64,000 nt of DNA from Pseudomonadota bacterium (GCA_018822105.1 JAHJLB010000020.1:1-64000), one strand, 5' to 3'; positions 9,163-18,188 are shown, numbered from the stretch's first letter. The notes: a model not told the origin generated them from the sequence alone. Translations and numbers: made by a program.

Positions 9163-9201
9163 TCCTGTATCAATGGATGCACAACCCATCATGGAGGAGC
9201 C

Positions 9202-9774
9202 ATGCACAGCAAAGGCATTGCCCTGCTCATCCTGGCCGCGCTTCTTGCGCTGCCCGCCCTGGCCAGCGCCTACACCCCCTGGGGCGCCATCTACGACGCC
9301 GCGCGCGACGAGCGCAGCGTGAGCGACATCGCGGCGGACAAGAAGATCAGCACGGACATCAAGGCCACGCTGGTGAACCGCGACGGCAAGCTCGGCCTGG
9401 CCGTGAAGGTCTATTGCTACCTGGGCAAGGTCACGCTCCTGGGCCAGTTGGGCGACGACAAGTTCAAGGCCTTTGCCGAGGCCACGGCCAAAAAGGCCAA
9501 GGGCGCCAGAAGCGTGTCCACGCATTGGGTGGCCCCGGGCAAGGAGGACACCACCAAGGCGGACCTGGAGATCGCGGCCAAGCTGCGCGCGGCCCTTGTG
9601 GGCGACAAGGACATCAGCGCCACGCAGGTCGAGACCGAGGTCTTCGGCGGCAAGGTCTACCTCATCGGCATGGTGCGCAGCCAGAAGGACGCGGACAAGG
9701 CCGTGGCCCACGCCAGGGCCGTGAAGGGCGTCACGGGCGTGACCTCGCTGCTGGTGCCCCCGAAGAAGAAGTAG
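9202..9774 (+). CDS. Secreted protein with two BON domains
   Basis: A 190-residue exported protein. The signal peptide spans about residues 1-23 (hydrophobic core [17 protein letters not shown]). Two BON-type modules follow, roughly 45-110 and 115-185; the second ends with the typical [23 protein letters not shown] segment. BON domains are found in OsmY-like periplasmic proteins and are thought to bind phospholipid surfaces. The Lys-rich C-terminus (PPKKK) is odd. The ATG at 9202 is chosen for its GGAGGAG ribosome site. It probably helps envelope stress tolerance, by family inference only. Confidence 0.8.
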   Translation: MHSKGIALLILAALLALPALASAYTPWGAIYDAARDERSVSDIAADKKISTDIKATLVNRDGKLGLAVKVYCYLGKVTLLGQLGDDKFKAFAEATAKKAKGARSVSTHWVAPGKEDTTKADLEIAAKLRAALVGDKDISATQVETEVFGGKVYLIGMVRSQKDADKAVAHARAVKGVTGVTSLLVPPKKK

Positions 9775-10139
9775 CCCCCCTAGGGCAGGCGGGCGCGTGG
9801 CGGCCGGCCCCGGCCCGGGCGCTTCGGCCGGTGGGGCGGGGGGTGCGGCTTTCGCCTGCGGGCTCCCTTTCGGCGGGCGGCCGCGCGGCGGCGGATGGAG
9901 GAAATCCTGTTTACAGCCGCAGGCAAGTACGATACGGATACGCTCTTTCAAGGAGTGATCCCCGTGGGGAGCCCCTGAATTTACTTTGGCGTCATGGCAT
10001 CTGGAGCCGGCCCCCCTGCGGGCCGACCGCCGCGGACACCGACCCGCTCGCCTCGGAATCGGGCCGGGGCCGTGCGCGGCCGGATGCCTTAAATACAGCG
10101 CAAATACATTTGTCCGAGGGAGTGTCGTTGGAGGCAATC
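9775..10139 (+). other. Long leader upstream of rpsA
   Basis: About 365 bases with no gene I can support. The first half is extremely GC-rich, the last 60 bases AT-richer with a short direct repeat (AAATAC, twice). A 27-codon ATG frame at 9895 has no good ribosome site. A long leader is compatible with S1 autoregulation, but no known structural element was recognised. Confidence 0.4.
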
Positions 10140-11870
10140 ATGGAAAAAACCAAGAAAGACGCGGATCAGGAAATGGACCTCAATTTCGAGGATGCCCTTG
10201 AGGATTACCTCAAGTCCGATTTTGGAGACTTGGACGAAGGCACCATCGTGCCCGGCACCGTGGTCAAGATCGGCAAGGATCACGTGCTCATCGACGTGAA
10301 CTTCAAGTCCGAAGGGCAGATCGCCGTCTCGGAATTCCTCGACGCAGAGGGCCAGCTCACCATCAAGGTGGGCGATACGGTGGACGTGTTCGTGTCCAAC
10401 AAGGACGAGAACGAAGGCACCATTCACCTTTCGCGCGACAAAGCCAAGCGCATGCAGCTGTTCGACCGCCTCGAGGATTCCGAGGAGAAGAACGGCACAG
10501 TGACCGGACGCATCGTCCGCCGCATCAAGGGCGGCTACACCGTCGACCTCGGCGGAGTCGAGGCCTTCCTGCCCGGCTCCCACGTGGACCTGCGGCCCGT
10601 GCCCGACATGGACGCCCTGGTCGGACAGGACTTCGAATTCAAGATCCTCAAGATCAACCGCCGCCGCAGCAATGTCATCGTTTCCCGCCGCGTGCTCCTG
10701 GAGGAGCAGCGCAGCGAGCAGCGCGGCACCCTGCTGGAGACCCTCATCGAGGGCCAGGTGGTCAAGGGCAAGGTCAAGAACATCACCGAATACGGCGTGT
10801 TCATCGACCTGGGCGGGCTGGACGGCCTGCTGCACATCACCGACATGAGCTGGAAGCGCATCCGCCATCCGAAAGAGATGGTCGCCCTGGGCGACGAGCT
10901 GGACCTCAAGGTCCTGCACTTCGACCGCGAGGGCCAGAAGGTCTCCCTGGGCCTGAAGCAGCTGGTGAGCGACCCCTGGGAGAACATCGCCGGCAAGTAC
11001 CCCCAGGGTGCGCGCCTCAAGGGCAAGGTCACCAACCTGGCCGACTACGGCTCCTTTGTGGAGCTTGAGGCCGGCGTCGAGGGCTTGGTGCACATCTCCG
11101 AGATGAGCTGGACCCGCAAGCTGCGCCACCCCTCGCAGATGGTGCGCGCCGGGGACGAGGTCGATGTCATCGTGCTGGGAGTCGATCCCGACAAGAAGCG
11201 CATCAGCCTCGGCATGAAGCAGATCAAGCCCAACCCCTGGGACGTGGTGGCCGAGAAGTACCCGGAAGGCACCATCCTTGAGGGCGCCATCAAGAACATC
11301 ACCGAGTTCGGCGTGTTCATCGGCATCGAGGAGGGCATCGACGGCCTGATCCACGTGTCCGACATCAGCTGGACCAAGAAGATCCGCCACCCGAGCGAGG
11401 TCTTCAAGATCGGCGACATCGTCCAGGCCAAGGTCCTCACCGTGGACAAGGAGAACGAGAAGTTCACCCTGGGCATCAAGCAGCTCTCCGAGGATCCGTG
11501 GCTCAAGGTGCCGGGCAAGTACCCCGTGGGCACCATCATCACCGGCTTGGTGACCAACATCACCGACTTCGGCCTCTTCGTCGAGGTCGAGGAGGGCATC
11601 GAGGGCCTGGTCCACGTGTCCGAGATCAGCCGCAAGAAGATCAAGAGCCCGTCCGAACTCTTCAAGGAGGGCGTGAACATCGAGGCCAAGGTCATCCACG
11701 TGAGCGCGGATGAGCGCCGCCTCGGCCTGTCCATCAAGCAGATCAAGGAAGAGGAGGACCGCAAGAAGCCCAAGGAGTTCCGCTCCTCCGGTCCCGAGAC
11801 CGGCAGCAACCTGGGCGACCTGCTCCGTGCCAAGATCGAGGACGCCTCCAGTGAGGAATCCGGAAACTAA
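10140..11870 (+). CDS. rpsA: 30S ribosomal protein S1
   Basis: RNA-binding ribosomal protein that brings mRNA to the 30S subunit. The 576 residues contain six S1 (OB-fold) repeats, beginning near residues 38, 120, 205, 290, 375 and 462. The last four keep the full pattern GxVxNITxxGxFVxxxxGxxGLxHxSxxSW. The acidic N-terminus (about 1-35) is typical of delta-proteobacterial S1. ATG 10140 is chosen because GGAGG lies six bases upstream, although the frame is open further back. sppA overlaps the 3' end. Confidence 0.95.
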   Translation: MEKTKKDADQEMDLNFEDALEDYLKSDFGDLDEGTIVPGTVVKIGKDHVLIDVNFKSEGQIAVSEFLDAEGQLTIKVGDTVDVFVSNKDENEGTIHLSRDKAKRMQLFDRLEDSEEKNGTVTGRIVRRIKGGYTVDLGGVEAFLPGSHVDLRPVPDMDALVGQDFEFKILKINRRRSNVIVSRRVLLEEQRSEQRGTLLETLIEGQVVKGKVKNITEYGVFIDLGGLDGLLHITDMSWKRIRHPKEMVALGDELDLKVLHFDREGQKVSLGLKQLVSDPWENIAGKYPQGARLKGKVTNLADYGSFVELEAGVEGLVHISEMSWTRKLRHPSQMVRAGDEVDVIVLGVDPDKKRISLGMKQIKPNPWDVVAEKYPEGTILEGAIKNITEFGVFIGIEEGIDGLIHVSDISWTKKIRHPSEVFKIGDIVQAKVLTVDKENEKFTLGIKQLSEDPWLKVPGKYPVGTIITGLVTNITDFGLFVEVEEGIEGLVHVSEISRKKIKSPSELFKEGVNIEAKVIHVSADERRLGLSIKQIKEEEDRKKPKEFRSSGPETGSNLGDLLRAKIEDASSEESGN

Positions 11871-12777
11871 GCCCGGTTTCTCCGAACAGCACCCGCTGCT
11901 GTTCGGTATTGCGCTTATCATATTGGCCGTGGCCCTCTTTACGGGGGCCATGGCCTTTTTCCGTTCCCTGGGCGGCAAGGGCACCCGGTCCCTTTCCGGC
12001 GACAAGATGGGCCTGTGCAAGATCGAAGGCGTCATCACCGACGCCCGCGAGGTGGTGGACTTCCTGCGCGAGCTGAAGGACGACGACTCGGTGAAGGGCG
12101 TGGTGCTGCGCATCGACAGCCCGGGCGGGGCCGTGGCCCCGTCCCAGGAGCTGTTCCAGGCCGTGCAGTCCCTGGCCAAGGTCAAGCCCGTGGTGGTCAG
12201 CATGGGCACGGCCGCGGCCTCCGGCGGCTACTATGCCGCCGCCCCGGCCACCCTCATCATGGCCAATTCCGGCTCCATCACCGGCTCCATCGGCGTGCGC
12301 GCCGAATATGTGAACATCCTCGGCCTCATGGAGAAGCTGGGCCTGAAAAGCGACCTTCTGGCCAGCGGCAGGCTGAAGGCCGCGGGCTCGCCCACCCAGC
12401 CCCTGACCCCGGAGCAGCGCGCCTACCTCATGGCCCTCGTCATGGACCTGCACCAGCAGTTCGTGGCCGACGTGTCCGAGGCCCGCAAGATGCCCCTGGA
12501 GCAGGTGGAGAAGATCGCCGACGGCCGCGCCCTCACGGGCCGGCAGGCCCTGGAGGCCGGGCTGGTGGACAAGCTGGGCGGCCTGGAGGCGGCCAGCGAC
12601 ACCCTGCGCAAGATGGTCAAGCTTTCGGACAAGGCCTCGGTGCTGGAAGGCCCGGAAAAGAAGCTGCCGCTTCTGCCGCGCCTCTTCGGCGCGACCCTCT
12701 CGGCCCTGGCCGAGGCCCTGGGCGGGGTTCCGGCCAAGGCCACCCAGGACGGACTGCTCCTGCAATACCGGCAGTAG
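11851..12777 (+). CDS. sppA: Signal peptide peptidase SppA (short form)
   Basis: Membrane-anchored serine protease that degrades signal peptides left in the membrane. The 308-residue product has one N-terminal membrane anchor (about 17-38). The catalytic Ser is Ser124 in GTAAASGGYY and the general base is Lys176 in SGRLKAAGSP; the 52-residue spacing equals that of Bacillus SppA. The GTG start at 11851 overlaps the end of rpsA by 20 bases; an upstream in-frame ATG at 11710 would prepend out-of-frame S1 sequence and is rejected. Coupling to rpsA is likely. Confidence 0.9.
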   Translation: MRNPETKPGFSEQHPLLFGIALIILAVALFTGAMAFFRSLGGKGTRSLSGDKMGLCKIEGVITDAREVVDFLRELKDDDSVKGVVLRIDSPGGAVAPSQELFQAVQSLAKVKPVVVSMGTAAASGGYYAAAPATLIMANSGSITGSIGVRAEYVNILGLMEKLGLKSDLLASGRLKAAGSPTQPLTPEQRAYLMALVMDLHQQFVADVSEARKMPLEQVEKIADGRALTGRQALEAGLVDKLGGLEAASDTLRKMVKLSDKASVLEGPEKKLPLLPRLFGATLSALAEALGGVPAKATQDGLLLQYRQ

Positions 12778-12803
12778 GCCCGAGCCGCCTCCGGGAGCCG
12801 CCC

Positions 12804-13655
12804 ATGCGACCCGCCCAGCACGATCCCTGCCCCCCTCCCTTCCGCGAACAGGCCCGCTTCTTCCGCTCCCCGGCCCTGCCCGAGGCGGAGCTGCTCACGG
12901 CCCGCTATTACTCCCACACCTTCGCCCCGCACTGGCACGAGGGCTACGTGGTGGGGGTCATCACCGCCGGGGCCGAGGGCTACCGCTACCGGGGCGCGCA
13001 GCACGTGGCCGGGGCCGGGGCCCTGGCCTGCATCAACCCGGACGAGATCCACACAGGGCAGCGCGCCGACGATTCCGGCTGGGCCTACCGCGTCTTCTAC
13101 CCCTCGGCAGGGACCATGCAGGGCCTTGCGCGCTGCCTGCGCGGCAGGCCCTGCGCCGGGCTGCCCCGCCTGCCGCACGCCGTGATCCATGACCGCCTGC
13201 TGGCCACGACACTGGCCCGTGCGCATCAGCTTCTGGAGGCCGGCCTGGACGTCCTGGAGGCCCAGACCGCCGCCCTTGCCGCCCTGACCGCCCTGCTCAC
13301 GCGACATGCCCAGGAGCCCGAGGCCGCGCCGCCCCCGCGCGGGGAGAGCGCCCGGGCGGAAGCCATGCGCCAGCGCCTGGCCGCAGACCTGGCCGAGCCC
13401 CTGACCCTGGACGAGCTGGCCGCCTCGGTCGGCCTCTCGGCCTTCCACGCCGCCCGCCTCTTCGCTCGCGAGACCGGCCTGCCGCCCCACGCCTGGCGCA
13501 ACCAGCTGCGCCTGAACCGCTCCCTGCCGCTGCTGCGCGCGGGCGCGAGCGCAGGCGAGGCCGCGGCGGCCTGCGGCTTCGCGGACCAGAGCCATTTCAC
13601 CCGGCATTTCCGGCGCACCTTCGGCGTCACGCCGGGCCGCTGGCGCGCGGCATAA
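12804..13655 (+). CDS. AraC-family transcriptional regulator
   Basis: A 283-residue regulator. An N-terminal AraC-type cupin ligand domain (about 20-150; HTFAPHWHEGYVVGVI is a classic metal-free cupin strand) is joined to a C-terminal double helix-turn-helix (about 185-283) ending with CGFADQSHFTRHFRRTFGVTPG. It lies 60 bases upstream of azlCD in the same direction, an arrangement seen for AraC-type regulators of AzlCD exporters, so control of the exporter in response to an amino acid or analogue is inferred. Very high GC in third positions, like its neighbours. Confidence 0.88.
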   Translation: MRPAQHDPCPPPFREQARFFRSPALPEAELLTARYYSHTFAPHWHEGYVVGVITAGAEGYRYRGAQHVAGAGALACINPDEIHTGQRADDSGWAYRVFYPSAGTMQGLARCLRGRPCAGLPRLPHAVIHDRLLATTLARAHQLLEAGLDVLEAQTAALAALTALLTRHAQEPEAAPPPRGESARAEAMRQRLAADLAEPLTLDELAASVGLSAFHAARLFARETGLPPHAWRNQLRLNRSLPLLRAGASAGEAAAACGFADQSHFTRHFRRTFGVTPGRWRAA

Positions 13656-13715
13656 GCCCGGCAAAAGCGCAAGAATGTTCTAGTCCGCGCCCGCCCGCCC
13701 GGCTATGCTCCAGCC

Positions 13716-14471
13716 GTGAACGCCCCCGACCCCGCCCAGGCCGACGGCCTGCGCTTCTCCTTCCCCGGCCTGGTGGCCGGCTTCCGCGCCTGCCTGCCCG
13801 TGGCCCTGGGCGTGGCCGTGTACGGGGTGCTCTTCGGCCTCCTGGCCCGGCAGAAGGGCCTGAGCCTGGCCGAGGCCCAGGCCATGAGCCTCCTGGTCTT
13901 CGCCGGGGCCAGCCAGCTCATCGCCCTGGACCTGTGGGGGCCGAACCTTGCTGTGGCTTCCCTCATCCTGACCACCTTCATCGTCAACCTGCGCCACGTG
14001 CTCATGGGCGCGGCGCTCTCGCCCTGGCTCACGCGGCTGGCCCCCGGGCAGGCCTTCGGCTCGCTGTTCTTCATGACCGACGAGTCCTGGGCCTTGACCC
14101 TGGGCCGCATGGCCGAGGACACCCGCCAGCGGCGCGAGCCCGACGGCGCGTTCCTCCTGGGCGCCGGGCTCGCCGTGTACGTCTTCTGGAACCTCTCCAC
14201 CGCCCTGGGGCACACCCTGGTGCGCGGGCTGGACGATCCCGCCCGGTACGGACTGGACTTCGCCTTCACCGCGGTCTTCACCGCCCTGCTGGTGGGGCTG
14301 CGGCCCCGCAGAGGCGACATCCTGCCGCTTCTGGCCGCCACGGCCACGGCGCTGCTCTGCGCGCGCCTGCTGCCCGGCAAATGGTACATCCTGGCAGGGG
14401 CCGCTGCCGGGGGCCTGGCCGCGGCCTTCGGCCCGACACCCGTTGCCGGCCCTGCGGGCAAGCGTCCATGA
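13716..14471 (+). CDS. azlC: Branched-chain amino-acid exporter large subunit AzlC
   Basis: Polytopic inner-membrane permease of the LIV-E (AzlC/YgaZ) family, 251 residues with about six to seven helices. Family features are the N-terminal FRACLPVALGVAVYGVLFG helix, the FAGASQLIALDL segment and NLRHVLMGAALSPW. It exports branched-chain amino acids or toxic analogues with AzlD. The start is GTG at 13716 with little Shine-Dalgarno sequence, so translation may be weak. It overlaps azlD by an ATGA. Confidence 0.88.
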   Translation: MNAPDPAQADGLRFSFPGLVAGFRACLPVALGVAVYGVLFGLLARQKGLSLAEAQAMSLLVFAGASQLIALDLWGPNLAVASLILTTFIVNLRHVLMGAALSPWLTRLAPGQAFGSLFFMTDESWALTLGRMAEDTRQRREPDGAFLLGAGLAVYVFWNLSTALGHTLVRGLDDPARYGLDFAFTAVFTALLVGLRPRRGDILPLLAATATALLCARLLPGKWYILAGAAAGGLAAAFGPTPVAGPAGKRP

Positions 14472-14773
14472 GCCCGCTGGCCACCTCCCTGCTGACCATT
14501 TGCGGCATGGCCCTGGTGACCTACCTCACCCGCGCCGCGGGACTGGCCGTCATGAGCCGCCTCAGCGTCACCGGCCGCCTGGAGCGTTTCATGAAGGCCA
14601 TCCCCGCCGCCATCCTGGCCTCCATCATCGCGCCCACGGCCCTGGCCGCCGGGCCGGCCGAGGCCGCCGCCACCCTGGCCACCGCCGCCGTGGCCTGGAA
14701 GACCGGCAACCTGCCCCTGGCCATGGGCGCGGGCGTGGCCGTGGTCCTGGCGCTGCGCCTGGCCCTGGGCTAG
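14468..14773 (+). CDS. azlD: Branched-chain amino-acid exporter small subunit AzlD
   Basis: A 101-residue membrane protein with three to four helices and the AzlD-type start (MALVTYLTRAAGLAVMSR). It partners AzlC, as YgaH partners YgaZ. The ATG lies inside the azlC stop (ATGA), which shows translational coupling. The downstream hairpin ends the transcript. Confidence 0.85.
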   Translation: MSPLATSLLTICGMALVTYLTRAAGLAVMSRLSVTGRLERFMKAIPAAILASIIAPTALAAGPAEAAATLATAAVAWKTGNLPLAMGAGVAVVLALRLALG

Positions 14774-14794
14774 GGCGCAGGGATGCGGCCGCCA

Positions 14795-14830
14795 GGGGGC
14801 CTTGAGGCCCCTTGGAACCCCCATTGGCCT
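14795..14830. repeat. Intergenic repeat with AGGCCCCTTGGAACCCCC core
   Basis: A short palindrome (GGGGCC...GGCCCC) followed by TTGGAACCCCC and GGCCTGG. The same arrangement occurs at 52296-52332, also beside a long hairpin terminator. Related GGGGCxxxGCCCC pieces lie near 15010-15030, 26975-26995 and 58860-58885. Confidence 0.6.
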
Positions 14831-14915
14831 GGCCAGCAACGATGCGCGCGGTTGGCCCGGTTTTTGAGGCCGAGGCGAAGCATTGAGGGCAAGACGCTCT
14901 CGAGATTCGCCCAAA

Positions 14916-14961
14916 GCGAAAGGGTTGTTCCGGCGGCTTTGCGCCGGAACAACCCTTTCGC
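14916..14961. terminator. Perfect 20-bp hairpin terminator between convergent genes (repeat family member 2)
   Basis: Perfect 20-bp arms (14916-14935 and 14942-14961) around a six-base loop, placed between azlD and the cupin gene, which converge. On the minus strand a short TTT follows. The arm shares the GAAAGGG core of the family. Confidence 0.85.
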
Positions 14962-15034
14962 GTGATGGGGAGCCCAGAGGGCCTTGGGGACCCTCTGGCG
15001 GGGGGGCGGGGGCAAAGGCCCCCGGGGGTTCTGC

Positions 15035-15349
15035 CTAGATGGGCGGGGCGATGGTCACGAGCACGCGCATGTCGCTGGCGGCGCTGACGCCGTGGGGCAC
15101 GTCGATGGGGCAGACCAGGGTGTCCCCGGCCTTGCAGGGGATCTGCGCGTCGGCGGAGAGGAAGAAGCCTTCACCCTCCAGGACGCAGATGACGAGTTCG
15201 CCTTCCAGGTTGTGGGAGTGCACGGGCAGTCCCTGGCCGGCCTTGAAGTTGAAGTTGATGACCTTCATGAACTCGCTCTCGTGCACGAGGAGCTTGCTCG
15301 GGCCGAAGGGCTTGAAGTCGTTCTGGGCGTGCAGGTCGGTGATCTTCAT
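15035..15349 (-). CDS. Small cupin-domain protein
   Basis: A 104-residue single-domain cupin. The first motif is VHSHNLEGELVICVLEGEG, with two His and a Glu that could bind a metal. The second is CPIDVPHGVSA, with the later His. Function within the superfamily cannot be told from this; it may sense or bind a small ligand. It is the last gene of a minus-strand cluster headed by hcp and starts 21 bases after the ferredoxin gene, so a link to nitrosative stress is inferred from context only. Confidence 0.8.
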   Translation of the reverse strand: MKITDLHAQNDFKPFGPSKLLVHESEFMKVINFNFKAGQGLPVHSHNLEGELVICVLEGEGFFLSADAQIPCKAGDTLVCPIDVPHGVSAASDMRVLVTIAPPI

Positions 15350-15370
15350 GGCTGTTCTCCTTGGCCGGGA

Positions 15371-16207
15371 TTATCCGGCGAAGCGCGGCAGGCCGCCGGG
15401 GCCTGCGGGCCCATCGGCTTGGACATATCCGTCGCGGGTGATGACTATGGTCTCGATGGGCACGCCGACGCCGGCCGCCTGGGCCGCTCGCAGGGCGATG
15501 GCGGTCATGCCGTTGCAGCAGGGCACCTCCATCTGCACCACGGTGACGTCCCGGATGGCGTTTTCGCGCAGGATGTCGGCCAGCTTGTCGATGTAGGAGG
15601 CCGCGTCGTCGAACTTGGGGCAGCCGAGGAGCAGCACGCGGCCGGGCAGCAGCTTGGCGTTGAAGTCCGGGTAGGACGGCGGCACGCAGTCGGCGGCCAG
15701 GAGCAGGCGCGCGTTCTTGAGGAAGGGCGCTGCGGGCGGCACCAGGCGCAGCTGGATGGGCCAGTGCGAGAGGTTCGAGGCGCCGCCGGACTGGCTGGCG
15801 GGAACATTAGCCTGCTGGCAGGGCGTTTGGGGCTTGAGGCTCATGACCTGGCGCGAGGGGCAGCCGCCAGCCGGTCCGGACGATTGGGCCTGTCCGCCGA
15901 CACCCTTTGGGTGCAGCCTCAGGCTGCCGGGGTCGGGCATGTGGTCGGGCACCTGGCGGCCCTGGCTCTTCAGCAGCTGGGCCACGGCCGCGGGGTCGAA
16001 ATCCTCGGCCTCAACCTCCACGATCTTGAGCGCGCCGGTGGGGCATTGGCCCAGGCAGGCGCCCAGGCCGTCGCAGAAGATCTCGTTCACGAGCCTGGCC
16101 TTGCCGTCGATGATGGCCAGGGCTCCCTCGGCGCAGCCGGTGACGCAGTTGCCGCAGCCGTTGCACAGGTCTTCGTCGACGGTGATCAGTTTGCGTGTGG
16201 CTCTCAT
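15371..16207 (-). CDS. Ferredoxin-like iron-sulfur protein paired with Hcp
   Basis: A 278-residue cytoplasmic protein. The N-terminus carries two 4Fe-4S motifs (CNGCGNCVTGC near residues 15-25 and CDGLGACLGQCPTG near 45-58). Between about residues 95 and 150 is a low-complexity linker with extra Cys. The C-terminal half (about 155-255) resembles the domain of Desulfovibrio iron-sulfur proteins encoded beside Hcp and has further Cys (GCPKFDD, PCCNG). It is the likely electron donor to Hcp, which lies 131 bases upstream in transcription. The exact redox partner is inferred. Confidence 0.82.
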   Translation of the reverse strand: MRATRKLITVDEDLCNGCGNCVTGCAEGALAIIDGKARLVNEIFCDGLGACLGQCPTGALKIVEVEAEDFDPAAVAQLLKSQGRQVPDHMPDPGSLRLHPKGVGGQAQSSGPAGGCPSRQVMSLKPQTPCQQANVPASQSGGASNLSHWPIQLRLVPPAAPFLKNARLLLAADCVPPSYPDFNAKLLPGRVLLLGCPKFDDAASYIDKLADILRENAIRDVTVVQMEVPCCNGMTAIALRAAQAAGVGVPIETIVITRDGYVQADGPAGPGGLPRFAG

Positions 16208-16338
16208 GGTGTTCCTCTTCTCCCCAGTCTCCTGGGGAGGTGGGCGCGGGGGTGGGTGTTCGTCTCGCCCCCGCGCCCGTGGAGTGTGAAGGTGTCGAAG
16301 CTGTCAGTTAAGCATGCATTGGGTCGAGGGCAAGGCGC

Positions 16339-17961
16339 CTAGCCCAGGATGGCCTTCAGGTCCTCGTCCGGGGTGGTGATGGCCTTGATGCCGAAGTTCT
16401 CCACCAGGAAGCCCAAAACGTTGGGCGTGATGAACGCCGGCAGGCTGGGCCCGAGGCGGATGTTCTTGATGCCCAGGGAGAGCAGGGTGAGCAGGATGGC
16501 CACGGCCTTCTGCTCGTACCAGGACAGGATGAGCGACAGCGGCAGCTCGTTGACGCCGCAGTTGAAGGCCCCGGCCAGGGCCACGGCGATCTGGATGGCC
16601 GAGTAGGCGTCGTTGCACTGGCCGATGTCGAGCAGGCGCGGGATGCCGCCGATGTCGCCCAGGTCCTTGTCGAAGAAGCGGAACTTGCCGCAGGCCAGGG
16701 TCAGGATGACGGTGTCCTTGGGGGCCTTTTCCACGAACTCGGTGTAGTAGTTGCGGCCGGGCTTGGCGCCGTCGCAGCCGCCCACCAGGAAGAAGTGGCG
16801 GATCTTGCCGGCCTTCACGGCCTCGATGACCGCCGGGGCCACGCTCATGACGGTGTTGCGGCCGAAGCCCACGTTGACGTTCACGCCCTGCACCTCGTCG
16901 GTGAAGCCGGGCAGCTCAAGCGCGCGCTTGATGACCGCCGAGAAGTCCCCGCCCGCCACATGCACTGCGCCGGGCCAGCCCACCAGGCCGGTGGTGAAGA
17001 TGTTCGGCAGGTAGCTCGCCGTGGGTTTCTGGATGCAGTTGGTGGTCATCAAGATGGCGCCGGGGAAGGCCGCGAATTCCTTGATCTGGTTCTGCCAGGC
17101 CGTGCCGTAGTGGCCGAAGAAGTGCTTAAAGGCCTTGAGCTTCGGGTAGCCGTGGGTGGGCAGCATCTCGCCGTGGGTGTAGATGTCGATGCCCTTGCCC
17201 TCGGTCTGCTTGAGCAGCGTCTCCAGGTCCTTCAGGTCGTGGCCGGAGACCAGGATGCACTTGCCCTTGCGGTGGCCCAGGGGCACGCTGGTGGGCACCG
17301 GGTGGCCGAAGGTCTCGGTGTTGCCGGCGTCGAGGATCTGCATGGCCGTCAGGTTGGCGGTGCCGCATTTCATGGCCAGGGCCACCCAGGCGCCGAGGTC
17401 GAGGTCCGTGCGCAGGGACGAGGCCAGGCCCTCGTAGATGTAGGCGGCAACGGTGGCGTCGTACTGGCCCAGCAGGGCGGCGTGGTCGGCGTAGGCGGCC
17501 ACGCCCTTGATGCCGTAAAGCACGGTCTGCTTGAGGGAGGCGATGTCGGCGTCGGGGTCCATGGAGGCCAGGGCGTGGGCCTCGCCCTGGGCCACAAGCC
17601 CGGCCAGGTCCGCGGCGGGGGTGAAGCTCGCGGCGTCGCCAGCGGGCACGGCCACGCCCAGGGGGGCCAGGCGCGCCTTCATGCACTCGCGCAGCTCCTC
17701 GGCCTGGCGGATCAGGGGCACGAAGCGCTCGGCGTCGAAGTTGACGTTGGTCAGCGTGCTGAACACGGCCTTGTAGAGGAAGAGGTCGGTGGCCTTGTCC
17801 TGGACGCCCTTCTGGGCGGCCTCGTGGGCGACAACGGACAGGCCCTGGCAGGCGTAGATGAGCAGGTCCTGCAGGGCGGAGACGTCGGGCTGCTTGCCGC
17901 ACACGCCGATCTGGGTGCAGGCGGTGCCTTTGGCGGTCTGTTCACATTGGTTGCAAAACAT
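16339..17961 (-). CDS. hcp: Hydroxylamine reductase / hybrid cluster protein Hcp
   Basis: Hybrid-cluster protein of 540 residues that reduces hydroxylamine in vitro and protects against nitric oxide. The N-terminal cluster ligands are Cys3, Cys6, Cys15 and Cys21 (CNQC...ACTQIGVC). Ligands of the hybrid cluster follow: HGEMLP, the TTNCIQ Cys, CDGAKPG, and ILTLACGKFRF. The ATG at 17961 is chosen because it places CNQC immediately after the start, as in known Hcp. A palindrome of the FNR/HcpR type lies 115 bases upstream. Confidence 0.95.
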   Translation of the reverse strand: MFCNQCEQTAKGTACTQIGVCGKQPDVSALQDLLIYACQGLSVVAHEAAQKGVQDKATDLFLYKAVFSTLTNVNFDAERFVPLIRQAEELRECMKARLAPLGVAVPAGDAASFTPAADLAGLVAQGEAHALASMDPDADIASLKQTVLYGIKGVAAYADHAALLGQYDATVAAYIYEGLASSLRTDLDLGAWVALAMKCGTANLTAMQILDAGNTETFGHPVPTSVPLGHRKGKCILVSGHDLKDLETLLKQTEGKGIDIYTHGEMLPTHGYPKLKAFKHFFGHYGTAWQNQIKEFAAFPGAILMTTNCIQKPTASYLPNIFTTGLVGWPGAVHVAGGDFSAVIKRALELPGFTDEVQGVNVNVGFGRNTVMSVAPAVIEAVKAGKIRHFFLVGGCDGAKPGRNYYTEFVEKAPKDTVILTLACGKFRFFDKDLGDIGGIPRLLDIGQCNDAYSAIQIAVALAGAFNCGVNELPLSLILSWYEQKAVAILLTLLSLGIKNIRLGPSLPAFITPNVLGFLVENFGIKAITTPDEDLKAILG

Positions 17962-18047
17962 GGGTGTGTCCTCCGGTGGAAGTTGTTGTCTGGCCCCGTC
18001 CCTCAAATCCTGTGGGGGGGGCGGCGGTTTCCCGCTCAGGCAACTCC

Positions 18048-18089
18048 GGTTTAGGACAAGTCTTGCACCCAGGCCTTGACTTGTGTCAA
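18048..18089 (-). promoter_or_regulatory. FNR/HcpR-type operator and promoter of hcp
   Basis: TTGAC-N4-GTCAA (18076-18089) has the layout of CRP/FNR-superfamily sites (FNR: TTGAT-N4-ATCAA). On the minus strand a weak -10 (TAAACC, complement of 18048-18053) lies about 30 bases downstream of the centre, which would place the site near -41.5 as in class II activation. HcpR, the usual regulator of hcp in Desulfovibrio, is the inferred ligand. Confidence 0.6.
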
Positions 18090-18110
18090 CGGGGGAAAGG
18101 TTTGTTGAGA

Positions 18111-18151
18111 AAAAAGGCCCCGCCCCCCGCATCAAGGGGGGCAGGGCTTTT
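18111..18151 (-). terminator. Terminator of the small acidic-protein gene
   Basis: GC-rich stem with six C (18123-18128) paired to six G (18136-18141), extended outward with one mismatch. On the minus strand a run of T follows, so it ends the transcript of 18189-18392; four T also follow on the plus strand. Confidence 0.75.
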
Positions 18152-18188
18152 CGTTCAATCAGGCTCGCGCCGGGGCGCGGAGGCGGGG

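Noticed and set aside
9895-9978. 27-codon ATG frame in the rpsA leader
   Set aside because: No ribosome site, no conserved motif, and no regulatory sense as a leader peptide.
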